DNA of 64,000 nucleotides from Chrysogorgia sp. JL179-B06 (Eukaryota; Cnidaria; Anthozoa; Scleralcyonacea; Chrysogorgiidae), in NCBI GenBank assembly GCA_035772405.1, contig JAYKKM010000310.1, positions 2,155,001 to 2,219,000 on the forward strand, given 5' to 3'. The notes below the pieces were generated by a model. It worked only from the letters and a program-made list of their open reading frames with translations. It was not told the DNA's origin and did not search any database. Positions 48,250-61,400 of the stretch are shown piece after piece (the first letter of the stretch is position 1; each line of letters opens with the position of its first letter). The translations under genes and the position numbers were made by a program.

Positions 48250-51200
48250 CTATTTTTATGTTTTTAAATACAAAATTGTTTTTTTAGGGCTATGAATACC
48301 TCCATCCAAGTGGAAAAAAAGGCTGGCCAATTTTCACAGTTTGCTTTACATGGTGAAAAGCCATCCCCAGACAATTTTTTTTAAACCAGGTCACTTTTAA
48401 GGTTAGGTTAATTTTTTATAAATATTGTATAGAACCAGTTTTTTTATTCGTAAACTAAATTAATATTTTTATTTTTAAAGGCACCACCTTAAATTGTTAA
48501 CCTATTTATATTTCCCTATAGGAAGTTTTTAAATGGCAAGCCCAGAAAGACCTGGATGGGCCCCAGTAATTGGAAAGCCGCAATGTCCGAAAGATTTTTG
48601 TTGCGATGCCAAAATCCAGTCCCCCGAAGCCCTAAAGTCCTTAATCTATCCAAATGGATTAGTTTTTATTTTATGCTAAACATGGACTTTAGATGTTTGT
48701 GGCGGTTTTAATGTCCACAAATTTTGGGAAAGGTAAAGGCCCCAAGCCCCCCGAAGGCTCCAGGGTCACACCAAAAAATTGTTTGAAAAGGGGGGGGGAC
48801 TTCTTTTTGTCGTTTTTTGAACTGGACTTGCCCCAGATAATTTGGGTTTATTTGTCACCCTGAATCAACTTGGTGAAAGGCATATTTTCAGTGAAATTTT
48901 TTCCCGCCCATTCAAGGCCAAAGCCCTATTGTTTTCATGGAGTTTTTTATTCCTCCAAAAAATTATTTGTCTAAAAAAACAAGAAAATTGGTAGAGTGGC
49001 ACCAAAAATGCCCCGCTTTGAAAAAACCCCATTTTCTTTTTTTTGTAAAAAGAGCTCTGTAATATTGATAATGTTATAGGTTTATTTTTGAAAGTGTAAA
49101 ATAATTTTTATAAGTGGGGAATCATAAATTCAAACGCAAACTAAACCCTATTTACCCCTCATAATAGTGGCGAAAGCTTAAGCCAATGGCAAACTGATTC
49201 ATGCTATGCTAATAAACCTGCAATTCGAAATTAGTTTATATTTAAAAGGACAATTGCAAATTCTAAAAGGGCCTAGCTTTCGGCCACTGAACCCTTCAAT
49301 TAAAGTGGCCATGCACCTACAAGCGGATATTCCACAATTGTTTTCCAAAATGTTTTGGTAGGTAAAAGATTGTTTATGGTTTGTAAGGTTGGCATCTACT
49401 TATAACATTAGGCATTTTATAAATATTGACCAGAGCCAAATTTTTTTCCTTTGTTTTCCTTTACCATAACTAAAAGTTTTTTGTATACCCTTGAAACCTT
49501 CTCTATACAATATTATTTTTTTTTGCCTAAATTTTTCAAATATTTTTTGATTCACATGTAGGGTCCCCCCCCTATGCACCTATATTCTGAAGTATAAAGT
49601 GGCATACGGCCCTACCAATCCTGAAAGGGTGCCCCTACAGTATATGCCGGGTAATAGGGTGGTTTAAAGTTTTTTCGAAGTCCCCCTCAGATATGTACAT
49701 TAAAGGGGGGTACCAGGTCCCGGAGAAAAGGTCCTCCAACTGCCAAAATTGTAAACAAAGCACCATGGCCCCTCAAAAGAGCAAATACAAACGCACAACG
49801 TTTTTGTATTGTTTTTTTGAACAATGGAGGAAAGGAACCCCCAAGACAAAAGGGCCAAAGTACTTTGAAGCGGCTTTTCCCCAAATTCTCATCCAAAGAA
49901 AATTAAAAACTTTTCATCATATTCGTATATTTTGGTTATCTATGTATCCATAATATTTGTTATGTTTTTATTTTTTTTAGTTAAAAGCTTTTGAGTAAAT
50001 CAGCCAGTTTGATCTGAATTATAAATTCGAAAAAACAGAACAAAGGACTGGCCTACTTTGTGGTAACCTAAACGTTTACTAGCGGTCCCAAAAAATGTAA
50101 ACAAAATTTTTGCTACAATGCGCCAGACCGGACTTGTAAACCCCACCCTTTCTAATATTTGTAAAAATGCCAATATGCCCTTTTGTTAATGGATTTAAAA
50201 TAATATTTGTTATACTTGTTAAACTCGTTGCCTCTGGTAAAATATTTAATTAAACGAACCATATTTACAAAAATGCTAACCCCCCTGGTTTTTTACTTTT
50301 TAGACCTGCAAAAAAGATATGCCGAATACATAATCTTTTTCTACGTCCCCCCCAGTGAACATTTTGTTTACAATTTTTGTTATTTTTTGTTTTGATTCCA
50401 AAATCTTTTTTCAATCCTGATCGAAAGGACCATCAGGGGTAAAGAGTTTTGAAATAATCCTCCCACATTATCCATCAGTCCCCTTGTTTCCTGAATTACA
50501 TAATCGAAGGCTTCACAAAATGTCTCGATTTTTTTTCCAGTATTCCATCCCATCTGATTTTTCTTCTTTAATAACAGTCGTGGTTGTTCCTCTGTAAATT
50601 CACTTAAATGTTTCACGCCTTTCTTTCAACCAAACCCAAAACATCCTTTTTGGGTCCGGCATCCCACTTGTTTTTGGAGGATTTTTTTTCCCCCCAAATG
50701 AATCCTGCCCTGCAAACTGTCCCCGTTAAAGTTTTTATTCAACACCTAATTTTGTTTAAAAATATTAAGATAAATATCTTTTATTTTCGTAGTAAAAGCC
50801 AGGTCATTTCCTTAAACTAAAATATTTTCCCATAAAACAAACTTCGGATGCCCCTATAAAAATAGAGCAAAGTATTCGACGGTTTTTATTTTGCAGCAAA
50901 GGCCCTCCGACCATAATTAGTAGGAATACTTTTGATAGGAAATAATGTCCAATTCACCTTGCCCAGAAAAAGTTTTCCGTTTATTCCAATGTGGCCATCT
51001 TTTCATTGAGGCGATGTGGTAACGTTGGTTTAAACCACCATAGCGGTGGGATATAATGGGTGTAATTATTTTTTTGGTTTTTATGCCATAGCACCGAATC
51101 TTATCTCCCCAGTGGAGACAGTGGGGTAACCCAAGCTTTGTAGCCATGTCATGAAAAGGTAAAAAAATATGGTGTTTTATGTATACCAACCTGTTAAGCA

Positions 51201-52423
51201 ATCGTATAGTAAGATGAATTTTTTTTTTTTCCAATTGAAAAAATTGGTTTGCAAACAAGAAAGGGCAGAATTAACCACATAGGTTTCCTTAACAATTCTC
51301 CAGTTTTTTTTTAATAATGCAATGACACAGTTAGATTTGCACAATTTTAACCAATTCTCAAATTTTCAACCCATCTGTTTCTGTTGGAAGCCTTTGCCTT
51401 TCTGTATGCATTCCCTGTGTTAAATATGGGAGTTTTTCTTTTGAAATCCTGTCAAAGTATAATTAAGGAAAAAATTAATTCCTCTTAATAAGGGGGAAAT
51501 AATTAGGCAATCCCCTTCCCAAAAGCCTTGAGGGAGGGTCCCCCCCTAATTATTCTCCTGTGGATCCTGCCTTATACTAATGGCCCCATGTGAATATAAA
51601 ATCCTCAGTGAAATAGTGCAAATTTAAAGTATTCTTAAAAAACTAGCCAAAAAATTTAATCCGGTTTGTAGAGCATTCACTTTGAATACACAACAGGAAA
51701 ATTAAGCCCTAAAAAATAACCAAGTATATGGGAAAAAGTACAATTTGTTTACCTTCCAAAATCCCTAAATTACAGGTAGTGCTTTGTTTTGCCAGGCTTT
51801 CAATGAACACCATACTAACTTCTAGGATGGTTAGCTTTTATCCAGCCAGAGTCTTTCTATTCCTGTCCCCCCCATTAGACTCGTAAACCTCCCACTCCGC
51901 TTTTCTCCCCATCCCAGCATCCCGCCCCTTTTTTTTCCCAAACCTGAAAAAGGAAAAACCTCCACAACCGCCCAAAATAAGCTTTTGATCAGGTTTTTGA
52001 AGGATTGTAATTGATTGAATTTGGGGGGTTTTCCATTGCGTGGGAAGCTTTTTTCTAAGATTTTGCAAACCAACCCCCATCACTATCTAAAAGCTCCTTT
52101 CACGCAAATTATCAAGGAAGCTTAAAATTTTCTGGCAAAAGCTAAATTTGAAACAAAATTGCTGTTCCCCCTAAATTTCAAAAAGTGGGGGGTTGGTTCA
52201 AATAAATATTTTTGTTTGTGAAGTAATGCACTATTAGGTAAAACATTTATAAAAATTTGTAGTCCCGCAAAGGTTTTACAGCGATGGACTAGCAAATCAT
52301 GTTAGGCCCCTATTGGTTTTTAAAAAATACCACCAGTGTCCAGGTAAATTTGGAACTGTTTGAATTGAATAATGACCTTTGGCTATCTTATAACCAAGAT
52401 TATTAACCATAACTAAGACAATC

Positions 52424-52680
52424 ATGGCCCAAAAGTCCGTGGGACCAGTGGGTTTTTTGTTTTTTTTGAGGTTTTCTTTTCGGAAACAAATCCACGCCCC
52501 CTTCCCCCCCCCCCACCCCCCCATCAATGTTTTGTATTTTTTTTTTTATGGGTGTTTGTTTTTTTTTTTTCAAACGACCAACGGACAACATAATTCTCTA
52601 TCTAGTTATTAACCATTGCCAATGCATTCTTATTCAAACATTGTAGGGGGAAAGGAGGGGGGGTTTATATTTTTTCAAAT
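52424..52680 (+). repeat. Copy 1 of a ~240-bp repeat
   Basis: Shares with 55,205-55,440 the ordered blocks atggcc-aaaa, agtgggttttt, ccccttcccc, tcaatgtt-tgta, caaacgaccaacggaca, cataattc, cttattcaa-cattgtagggg. Differences are mostly homopolymer lengths. Confidence 0.75.
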
Positions 52681-55204
52681 GTGTGGAAGCTAAAATTAGA
52701 ATTTAAGTTAAAACTTTTTTGTAGGTAATAAAATATTTTTTTTTTCCCTGAAAAAAATTAAAACATAAAAAAAACTTTTGGTTTTTTGAAAAAGAGATTG
52801 AATAAAACAACAATGAAACAGCACTAAATTAAAATTTTTTTTTCTTCTTTGCACTTATTTTTACTTTACATTAGTCCGTCAACTAAATTTAATGACATAA
52901 ATAAACCTAAAAAATAATATGGATTGGAGGGATACATTGTAACTTATTATTTGGAAATAAATTTAAACTCGTTTAAAAAAAATAATAAATCCGTTTTAAA
53001 TCCCACTAGTCACTAAAAAACCCTATAGATCAAAACAACATCTCCTGTTATTTACTACAGAAAATAGTCGAAAGAACAATGAATACGTTGACGGTAATGT
53101 AAACCCAGCCAAGAAGAGTTTGTTTTAATCATTTGTTTACATAACCAGTAAAAGAGCAAATTAACGGAAAGGTTCCCGAAACGAGAAAAATCGACGGTGT
53201 TTAACCACACCCTTCTGCAATCCCCTGCAACGGGTATTCGTTTCCTTGGAATGGAAGCAGGAAAGGTCATTTTTTTCCCTTTGAATGACTTTAGTATGGA
53301 GTATGTCCTATTCTTTTCATCTCTGTAAATTTCCCGCAACGATCAATTACAGCCCAACCTTTTTTTTATAAGTGGCGTGGCGATCCAGCTGCTTGCGAAG
53401 AACGGGGTTGTGTCGCCTAGAAACCAGCTCCCTAAAATTTTCCTCTTACTGGAAGAAAAGTGGTTTTGGCGTTGGGGGTAACATCGACGACGTATCCCTC
53501 CATCCAAGTGGGCCTTTTTGCCAAAAATATCATCCCCAGGGCAAATAAGAGTGAGTCCAAGGGTTGGCGATTTTCTTTGCCCATTTTTGGAAGCAAATTT
53601 CCAGAATTCCATTGCAAGCTTTCGACTTAACACGTGCACTCACTGCCTTTGCCCCCCCAAGTTCATTTTTCGACAACCAAGTGACCATTTGAAAATTCTG
53701 TTATTTTTTCGGTTTTCAACACAAACGTACTTTACAATAAATAAACACCGTGGCCTCATGTTAACAGTGCCCTCGCCTAAAAAAGGGTTATATGTTGTGA
53801 ATACACTAGAAAAGTTTCTGGGCGCAAGTGTGGTGAAAATCAATCAAAACTAACCTTTTACTCTACTTTTTTTTTAAGATAGGAAATTTGTTTTGTAGCG
53901 TGAGCACTGGTCAGAAATCCAACGCTAAATATTTTACACTATGGGTCCGACGAAAAATACCAATTACTTTGTATGGAGAAGTAAAACAAAAAAAAATTAG
54001 CTTAAGACCAAATTTTTTAATATTTTTTTTTTTTTGGGGTTTTTACTTACATCACATATAGTAAACACGCAAAATTTTTTAACCAATACCAATACCATCT
54101 TGAGTCACTGTTTTGCCCTGAGAACTGGTTTTTATTTTTTTTTTTTTTGCTGAGAACGGTTTTTTTTGCCGTCGAGCGCACACATCTAACCCTATTTTAC
54201 TTGTTTAATGAATGTTAAATAATTAACAAACAAGGTTTCATATCCCATGTCAGCAAGTATTTGGGTCTCTGGGCCCCCCCTTTTTTGTTTTTAACCAATA
54301 ATTTATGTTTCGCATTTTGGCAATAACCCTTTTCAAATATCTAATTTTAACATCGATAGGCAAAAATGCTAACCGCCAAAACATTCCAAATTCCCACTCT
54401 TTTTCCCTTGAAAATTTGTTCAAAAACGACTTCCTGACACCGATATTTATATATTTATGACCTTCCCCTCAATGGGATTGAAAATATCCCCCTGGAGACC
54501 GAGCCCACGAATCTTAAGAATGCCCTCGTGCCTCCAATTTGTCTGTCCCACAGCTTTTTCCATAGGCAAAACCTTTGCTTTGTTCCCGCGAAAGGAATCC
54601 CCTTTTTTATTCATTACAAAGACGCGTCATTCCCAAAATGTTTTTTTGCGGGTCCCCCCACCCTTCCCAAAACAAACGTTAAAAAAACAATGTTTCCGGC
54701 CGGATTAAAATTCTTCTAAAATCCAACCCCCTTATCCCAGATGCGAAAAAAATAGCCCAACAATTAAACCATGGGAACGCGTCGTCCCGCCAGGGGCCCA
54801 ACCCCTCTTTTCAAACATCGTGGCAAATGCCCCTGTTTTTTGCTCCTGCTGAGAATTTTGCAAAATTACATTTCATTTCTCTTCTCTTGTCCTTTTAACT
54901 CCTTTTTTTGACAAAATTAATGGCCCTCCAATTTACCTTGAACATCCCACTTAACATTATTTCCCACCAATCTTTTTTAAATGAATTAACGATTAATTGT
55001 GTTGGTTTTTCCCTAATTTGAAGTGGCCTATTACTTTTCGAAGTGTTTGTCTGGGATGCAATATTGTTTTTTATCAATGGCTTACAATTTTTCCATGTGA
55101 CGGACATTTTGTGTGACACAATGTAATTAACTATTTTTTCCATAATTTTGAGCCCCTAATTTTTTTTATTCCATTATCAATTGTGTTATTTAATTCAGAA
55201 CAAT

Positions 55205-55440
55205 CCTATGGCCAAAAAAAGTCGTGGTACAGTGGGTTTTTGTTTTGAGTTTTTTTTCCTTGAAAAAATCCAGCCCCCCTTCCCCCTCAATGTTGTATTG
55301 TTTATTTTGTTTTGGTATGTTTTTTTCCAAACGACCAACGGACACATAATTCCCTCATTATATAGTTACATTTGCAATACATTTTTATTCAACATTTGTA
55401 GGGGGGCAGAGGGGGGGGGATGGGTTCATAATGGTGTGAA
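55205..55440 (+). repeat. Copy 2 of a ~240-bp repeat
   Basis: See the copy at 52,424. The block caaacgaccaacggaca is identical in both; surrounding T, C and G runs differ in length. Confidence 0.75.
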
Positions 55441-58400
55441 AAAATAGAATTTATTATAAATGTTGACTGTGTTTCCCAGCTTAATTTTTGCCCAGGAAAT
55501 TTTTGTAAGGCTTTTGTTTTTGGCAATTTTGATATTAAATAATTACCCTGTTAAAAATTTCTTTAGCCTCAAGTGAAAAGCTCGTCCCCCAGCCCCACAA
55601 CTGTTTTTTTTATTCCAAAGGAATATTTGAGGAGGGGGTAGGAGGACGTTGTTTCGCAGGAAAACGTTTTTTGTTTTGTTTTTTAGGCAAACCATTTATC
55701 CTTATGTTTTGTCCAAAAGTTTTTCTTCTGAATGTTTTTTCCCATTCTAGTAAAAAATCATTCCAGGCTTTTTGTCCCCCCATATCATATTCTGTTTTAA
55801 TTAAAAAGACTAACATTCCCTAAGTGTGTTATTTCCCGGTATGTAGCAGAGGCCGACAAGGGGGCGATTCCATAATATTTTTCTTTTCGTCAAACAAAAT
55901 GCAAGTATCCAGTACTTCCAAAATTTTGGCCCTTTTCCTGTGCTCCAAAAAAAAACTGGTAAAATAAAATGTGGCATTTTGCCTCTTGTGTTGGCCAGAA
56001 ATTACTAAGCTGTAGTGTGCTCTTTTGCAATAGACAAAAAAGCGTTTTTTTGAAATTTTTTAGCATTTTTAGCTATCATTAAGCCGTCTACCTTTTTAAA
56101 CAACATTGGATATATGTATAATACTTGCGCACCAGAAAATACAAGGCCGTAGTTTTAACCTTGCCCACCTTTCTACCCCAATCTATACCCAGCCATAACC
56201 AGCAAAAAAAGAAAATGTACCATAATTGAAGTCACTGACCACCACCCTCATCCGAACCCACAACATAGCTTATACAAAATTTAATGTGTATTGTCCCCCG
56301 AATTTTAGATTTTAATTTCGGGAGGTCATGAAAAAATAATTGACAACAATATGGGCGGAGGGGGAACATAACCGCTTAGGGATTATTATTGCTAAAAAAT
56401 CAGGGGTCCCCTAAAAAAAGGACTTTCATGCCTAAAAAAATATAAAATCATCCAAAAACCCTTAACTGGGGCCACCTAATAATGGAAACTGGGGTCCCCC
56501 CCCCTAAAGAGAAAAAAAACAAAACCAATAAAGGGAATATAATATTTGAATTACAAAGCGTTGGATAAGATATTTGTTTTTTTTTAGGTGTCAGACTACA
56601 AGGTGCGGTACAACGAATTTTTTTTTTTTTTCGTCCTATTGGTTATGAAATACCATTTTCCACAATTTTGTTTTTCCCACATTCCATTAAAAATTTCCTT
56701 TGCACAAGATGATTGGAATGTTGGTCATATGTTTTCCCTTTTTCCCCTTAATCACAGCAAACCTGGTCCCCCCCCCCCAGTTTTTATTTCCTGGAAGGGA
56801 ATAAATCCTTATTTTCCAATTAAAAATCATTTATTGAAATTAATTATGGAAGGAAAATTTCTGAATAATGATTGGGTGGTTATGTTGGGGCCGGTTGGTG
56901 CGCTGGCTTATGAGTTTAGATTCCGCCAATCAGTTGTAATACTTTTGCTACCCTTGCCACAAATTTTTATCCAGCCACAAATGCAAGGTGTCCCCTTAAA
57001 GGACTGATGCAGGCTTTTTTTTTTTTCTCAAAAACTGAAAATCTCCCAATTTAGTGCAACTCAAGCAGTGTCCCCCCCCCAATTGAGACTACATTTTTGT
57101 TTATCATAGTATAAAAACAAACATTAAACCTATTTATGGAACCTAATACAGCACTTCACCCAAAGCAAATTTCAAAATAGATAACAGAAATGAAACATAA
57201 CAAAATCCTGTAAAGCCGGGTCATCTTTGCAGCCCATCCAAACCACTGGAGTTTTTTTTATTTGATGTTTTATGTAATTTCGCTGGAACATCCTGGGGCC
57301 ATCCAGTATACACTTATTTACAATCTGGAAAAAAAACTAATAATGGTTACCCTACAGAAATTAAGCCAAATGAACCCAGTCCCATAAGGTTTAAGCCATG
57401 AAAATCCTGTACAACGAGCCTTGGTAAAAATACATTAATTTCAACAAACTTACAATAGTTTTTTTTGGATTTCCCTGCAAACAGCGTGGTTCGTGAAGAA
57501 AGTTAAGCTGTGGGGCGTCTCCATTGTGTCCCGTTTTTCAACATGGCATAAGAGCAACTTCAACTATTCCTTTGCATTGTTCTTAATCAGGTAAGGAATT
57601 CGTTTAGTTGGGTGATAGGCAGCCTCGCCAATGCAAAAAGTGCGTTCCCCCCCTAACAATTTCAACAAGATTTTTTTAATTTTTTAATTCTTTGTCCCCC
57701 CCACTTTCTGTACAGAATTTCCCCTTAAAAAAACCTTTTTTTCCCTTGTTTGATTCCCCGAATTATATGCCAAAGAAGTGAATTGAACCCAAATTTAATC
57801 AGAGAGGGTTTTTGCTGGAATTCTAAGGTCCAAACCCAAGGTTTTTTCCAGCAAAACCCACAGGCCTCTTTTTTTCCACATTTTTCTTAACCCTCGTTAA
57901 GTTTTTCCGATCTTTTGCCTGCCTTTTTTCCCAACCCATCCATGTAACTTCCCTTTTTTGAGCCCGTTTAGTTTTTTTTCCTAAAAAATGAAACAGGAAA
58001 TTCCAACCTTTTTGGAGGTTAATCGCTTTAGTTCTATATTGAGCCTTTCAAAATGTCCTCTATAATTCCCCTTTCCTCCTTTCGTGTCCTAATGCCTTGA
58101 TCAGTTATTCTCTTGCCATATCAGTTTTTTTTTATATTTTATTCCTTCTGTTTTCCCACAGCTTTTCTTCACACCTCTCTTTCATCCCTTTTCCATTTTA
58201 CTATTGGAACAGCAAAAATTTCCACTATTCCTCATTTTGTTTGGCTTCCACTTTTTGTTTTTGAAAGCCTCCGGCCAACCTTTGACTTATCCTCCAAATG
58301 TTTTGGAAAACTGGAAATCTGCTTAATTTCCTTCTCTTTCCTCTACGGCCATTAAGCTTGTACGGGCATTTACTGCTTTATTATCTCCTTCCACAACTTT

Positions 58401-61400
58401 TTCTCCTCAAGTATAACCGTTCGACTCCTTTTTTTTCGCTTTCGTAATTTGTTACATAACCCATGTTTTTTTAGTCTACTTTTTTCTGACTCTCTGCCTG
58501 TTTCATATAATTATTTTGTCCGATCTTATTGGGGCTTTTAATACAAATGAACCTTTGCTTTCTCGGTCTTGAAAGTGAACACAATCCAATTCCCAGCTAC
58601 AATATAAAATATTGCAGAATGCATTTAATAAAATGTGTGTGCGTTGTTTAACGGGGAACTAACCATTTAATTTCCAAATAAATGAAAAATACCACACAAA
58701 CTTACCTTCAAGTTTTTTTTATGCCCTTCACAAACTTTTAACTTTGCAGTTTTTTTCTTATCTCTTTTTCGGCTTTCCAGTTGCCAACCTTCCTTTCGCC
58801 TCAACCCTTTATCCCATCGATGGCTTGATTAATAACTGGTGGTTGCCAAGCAGTCTGTTTGGGCAAATAAAACCTCCCAATGTACATTCGCAATATTTTT
58901 TTTTCAGGATTTTCTCTTGTCATGGGAGAGGTTTTTATCTTTTGGTTTTTGCTTAACTTGTTTTCTGCTACTTACTGCTGTAAATTGTATTGGAGTCCCC
59001 TAATTGGGTTCCAGAGAGGTTCTCTTAGCAAATTTTGAATTATCCCCTGGAAATATCTATTTTTGAATTATCACCCTAAACTAGCAACTGGGCCCGTCCG
59101 ACTATGGTTTTGGGAAAATACAGATGCCCTATGTTTGAAATCGTTTTTTGATGATGAGATTGAAATGATGGGCGAATTTTTTATCCGCCCTTGCCTTGCC
59201 TAAATATGCTCATTTTTTCTTACCAAAAAGAAAATCTGAACCGAATTTCCTTTCATGGACAATTGGCATTGTATAGACCTTGTTTAGCCCTGGCTAATTC
59301 GTTATTGTAACAATCGCCTCCCATTTTCCCCCTTTTGTTTTTTTTTTTTGGCAAATTTTGTTTTCCAACCAAATATTTTTGGCGAGCTTCCTTAATAACG
59401 TTGGTTAAAGTTATTTTTTTGGTCCAATGTTCCCCCCCCTACGGTCGCATGTACTTTAAACTTTTGGTCTTGGCCAAAAAAAATAATTGAACAAAATGCC
59501 GAAGAGTTCCATCTTTTCCCACTTGTGTTTCGAAACATGCCGAGAAAAAAATAAAATAGAGAATGGCTATAGTTATGGAGGATTTACCTAGGCAAGAATC
59601 AGTAGAAGACATGGGACTAATAATTTTTTTTTTCCCATCTTTAGCCTGGTGGGGATCATCTCTAACCCTGACCCATTATCTGGAAAATTTTTTTGGCCAA
59701 CAATTTTTTGTTATGGCGTGTAATCAGTTTTTTTTATCAACTGAAGGGCGAAGGCCAAAGATTGGGCGCCACCAACATATATACTTCCCCCTGTAAAAAT
59801 ATTTTTCATTTCCCACTGGCTGTTTTTTTTTTTTTTTTCAACATTGAAGAGATAATGGTTTTTTGTTAGGGGGAATTACATAACAAACCAAAATATCACC
59901 CAGAAATTTTCCCAGTTAATGAGAAAAGTTTATGGTTGCTGATCAGATGAGTTTAAGGAATCTTTTCCACTTCCATGTGAGAGAAAAATTTTTAGGGACT
60001 CATCCATTTCCAAAGACTAGAAACGGATCTTGCCCTCTTGGTGATGGCCCCAGAAATGGTACAGCCCTTTTGTGGGTAGAAATTGACATGTCTGGGGGTT
60101 TCTGAACTAAGAGAACCAGGTTAATTATTTGATTATTTATTCTGCGCGCCAAAACATTGGAAGGTGTTGATGGTCCAAAAAATTGTTTTTTTTTAACCCT
60201 TGTTTGGGGTTTTATTCTTGCCAGCTGTTAAGATGGGTTTTTGCAGAAACAACCCAAGCAAACATAAGGCCTTTTGGAGCCACCAACCCTACTGTCAAAA
60301 TAAGCCTAGAGGCATGGAGCTGCAACCTGCAGTGTCAAATTTTTTTTTGTTCATATATACGTTATTCTTGTATGAGAGACTATAACTGGACCTGGCCCAA
60401 TAATCAAAGTGTTGACCTCACCCACGTGGAATTAGATGTTAAACGCTTTATTTACGGTGTGATCATCAATGTCCTCTCCAAAGTCCAATTAAACAATTAG
60501 ACCCAAGCAATCCCTTTGGGGCTTAGCAAAACTGCAATGAATCAAGTAAAAATGGGGTGTTTATTTATTTCACCCAGTTGAGAGGTGGTTAAGTAAGCCC
60601 ACAACTCTAACTCCCCAAGATCTTTTCCTCCACTCTGAACAACAAGAACCAGCTGTTTAGAACCCAAAAAAAATAAGTAACTTGACGAATTCATAAAATT
60701 GTCTTTGAGTTTTCTAACAACTCCCTCAGAACCTTAACAACCTTTGTGTTATGACATTAAAACTCCATGCCCCCAGGTGAAATAGGACCAATCCCATATC
60801 CTCTAGCAAAAATTAAAATCCTATAAATGGCAGCGAAAAAATTTTTTGTTTTTTTTTTGATCGCCCATTCGATACCCGCTGCCAAATTGTTTATGTTTTT
60901 TTTTTATGTATGATACAAGGTTAACATAATGATAATCAATAGCTGCAATCCAAATGAATCCGCTTAACGTATTGCTGTTATTTTCCCCGAAAATTTATGG
61001 CGACATTGTTTGGTTGTAAACATTCCTTGATTATAAGTTTTTATAAACAGGTAGGTTTCCCCCCCCCCCCCCCTGGCCTTACTGTCATTGTGTTAAATTT
61101 TGGAAGCTTTAAAATCAGTTAGAAAACCAATTAATTTTTTATTAATTTTTATGTCTGGTTGTTTTAAAATCTGAAATGAACAAAAATATAATTAACTGCC
61201 TCATACTGCCAAATGTAAGGATATACTTTAAATAATTTATAATATATGGGTAATTACCATTTTATAAATTTTTATTCTATAGATTTTGATTATGGGAAGG
61301 CAATAACCCCAAAAAAAGAGAAAGGCTTAATTCTGTGAAAAGGAATAGAACAGAAAAAGGAAAGTTTTAAAGCTCCTGTTAATTCCAATGAAAAAATAAA

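Noticed and set aside
52403..52612. Overlapping Pro/Gly- and Lys-rich frames
   Set aside because: Produced by C and T homopolymers in the repeated block.
56588..57007. 139-codon plus-strand frame in the noisy region
   Set aside because: No recognisable motif, starts in poly-T derived Phe runs, and lies where homopolymer noise creates spurious frames.
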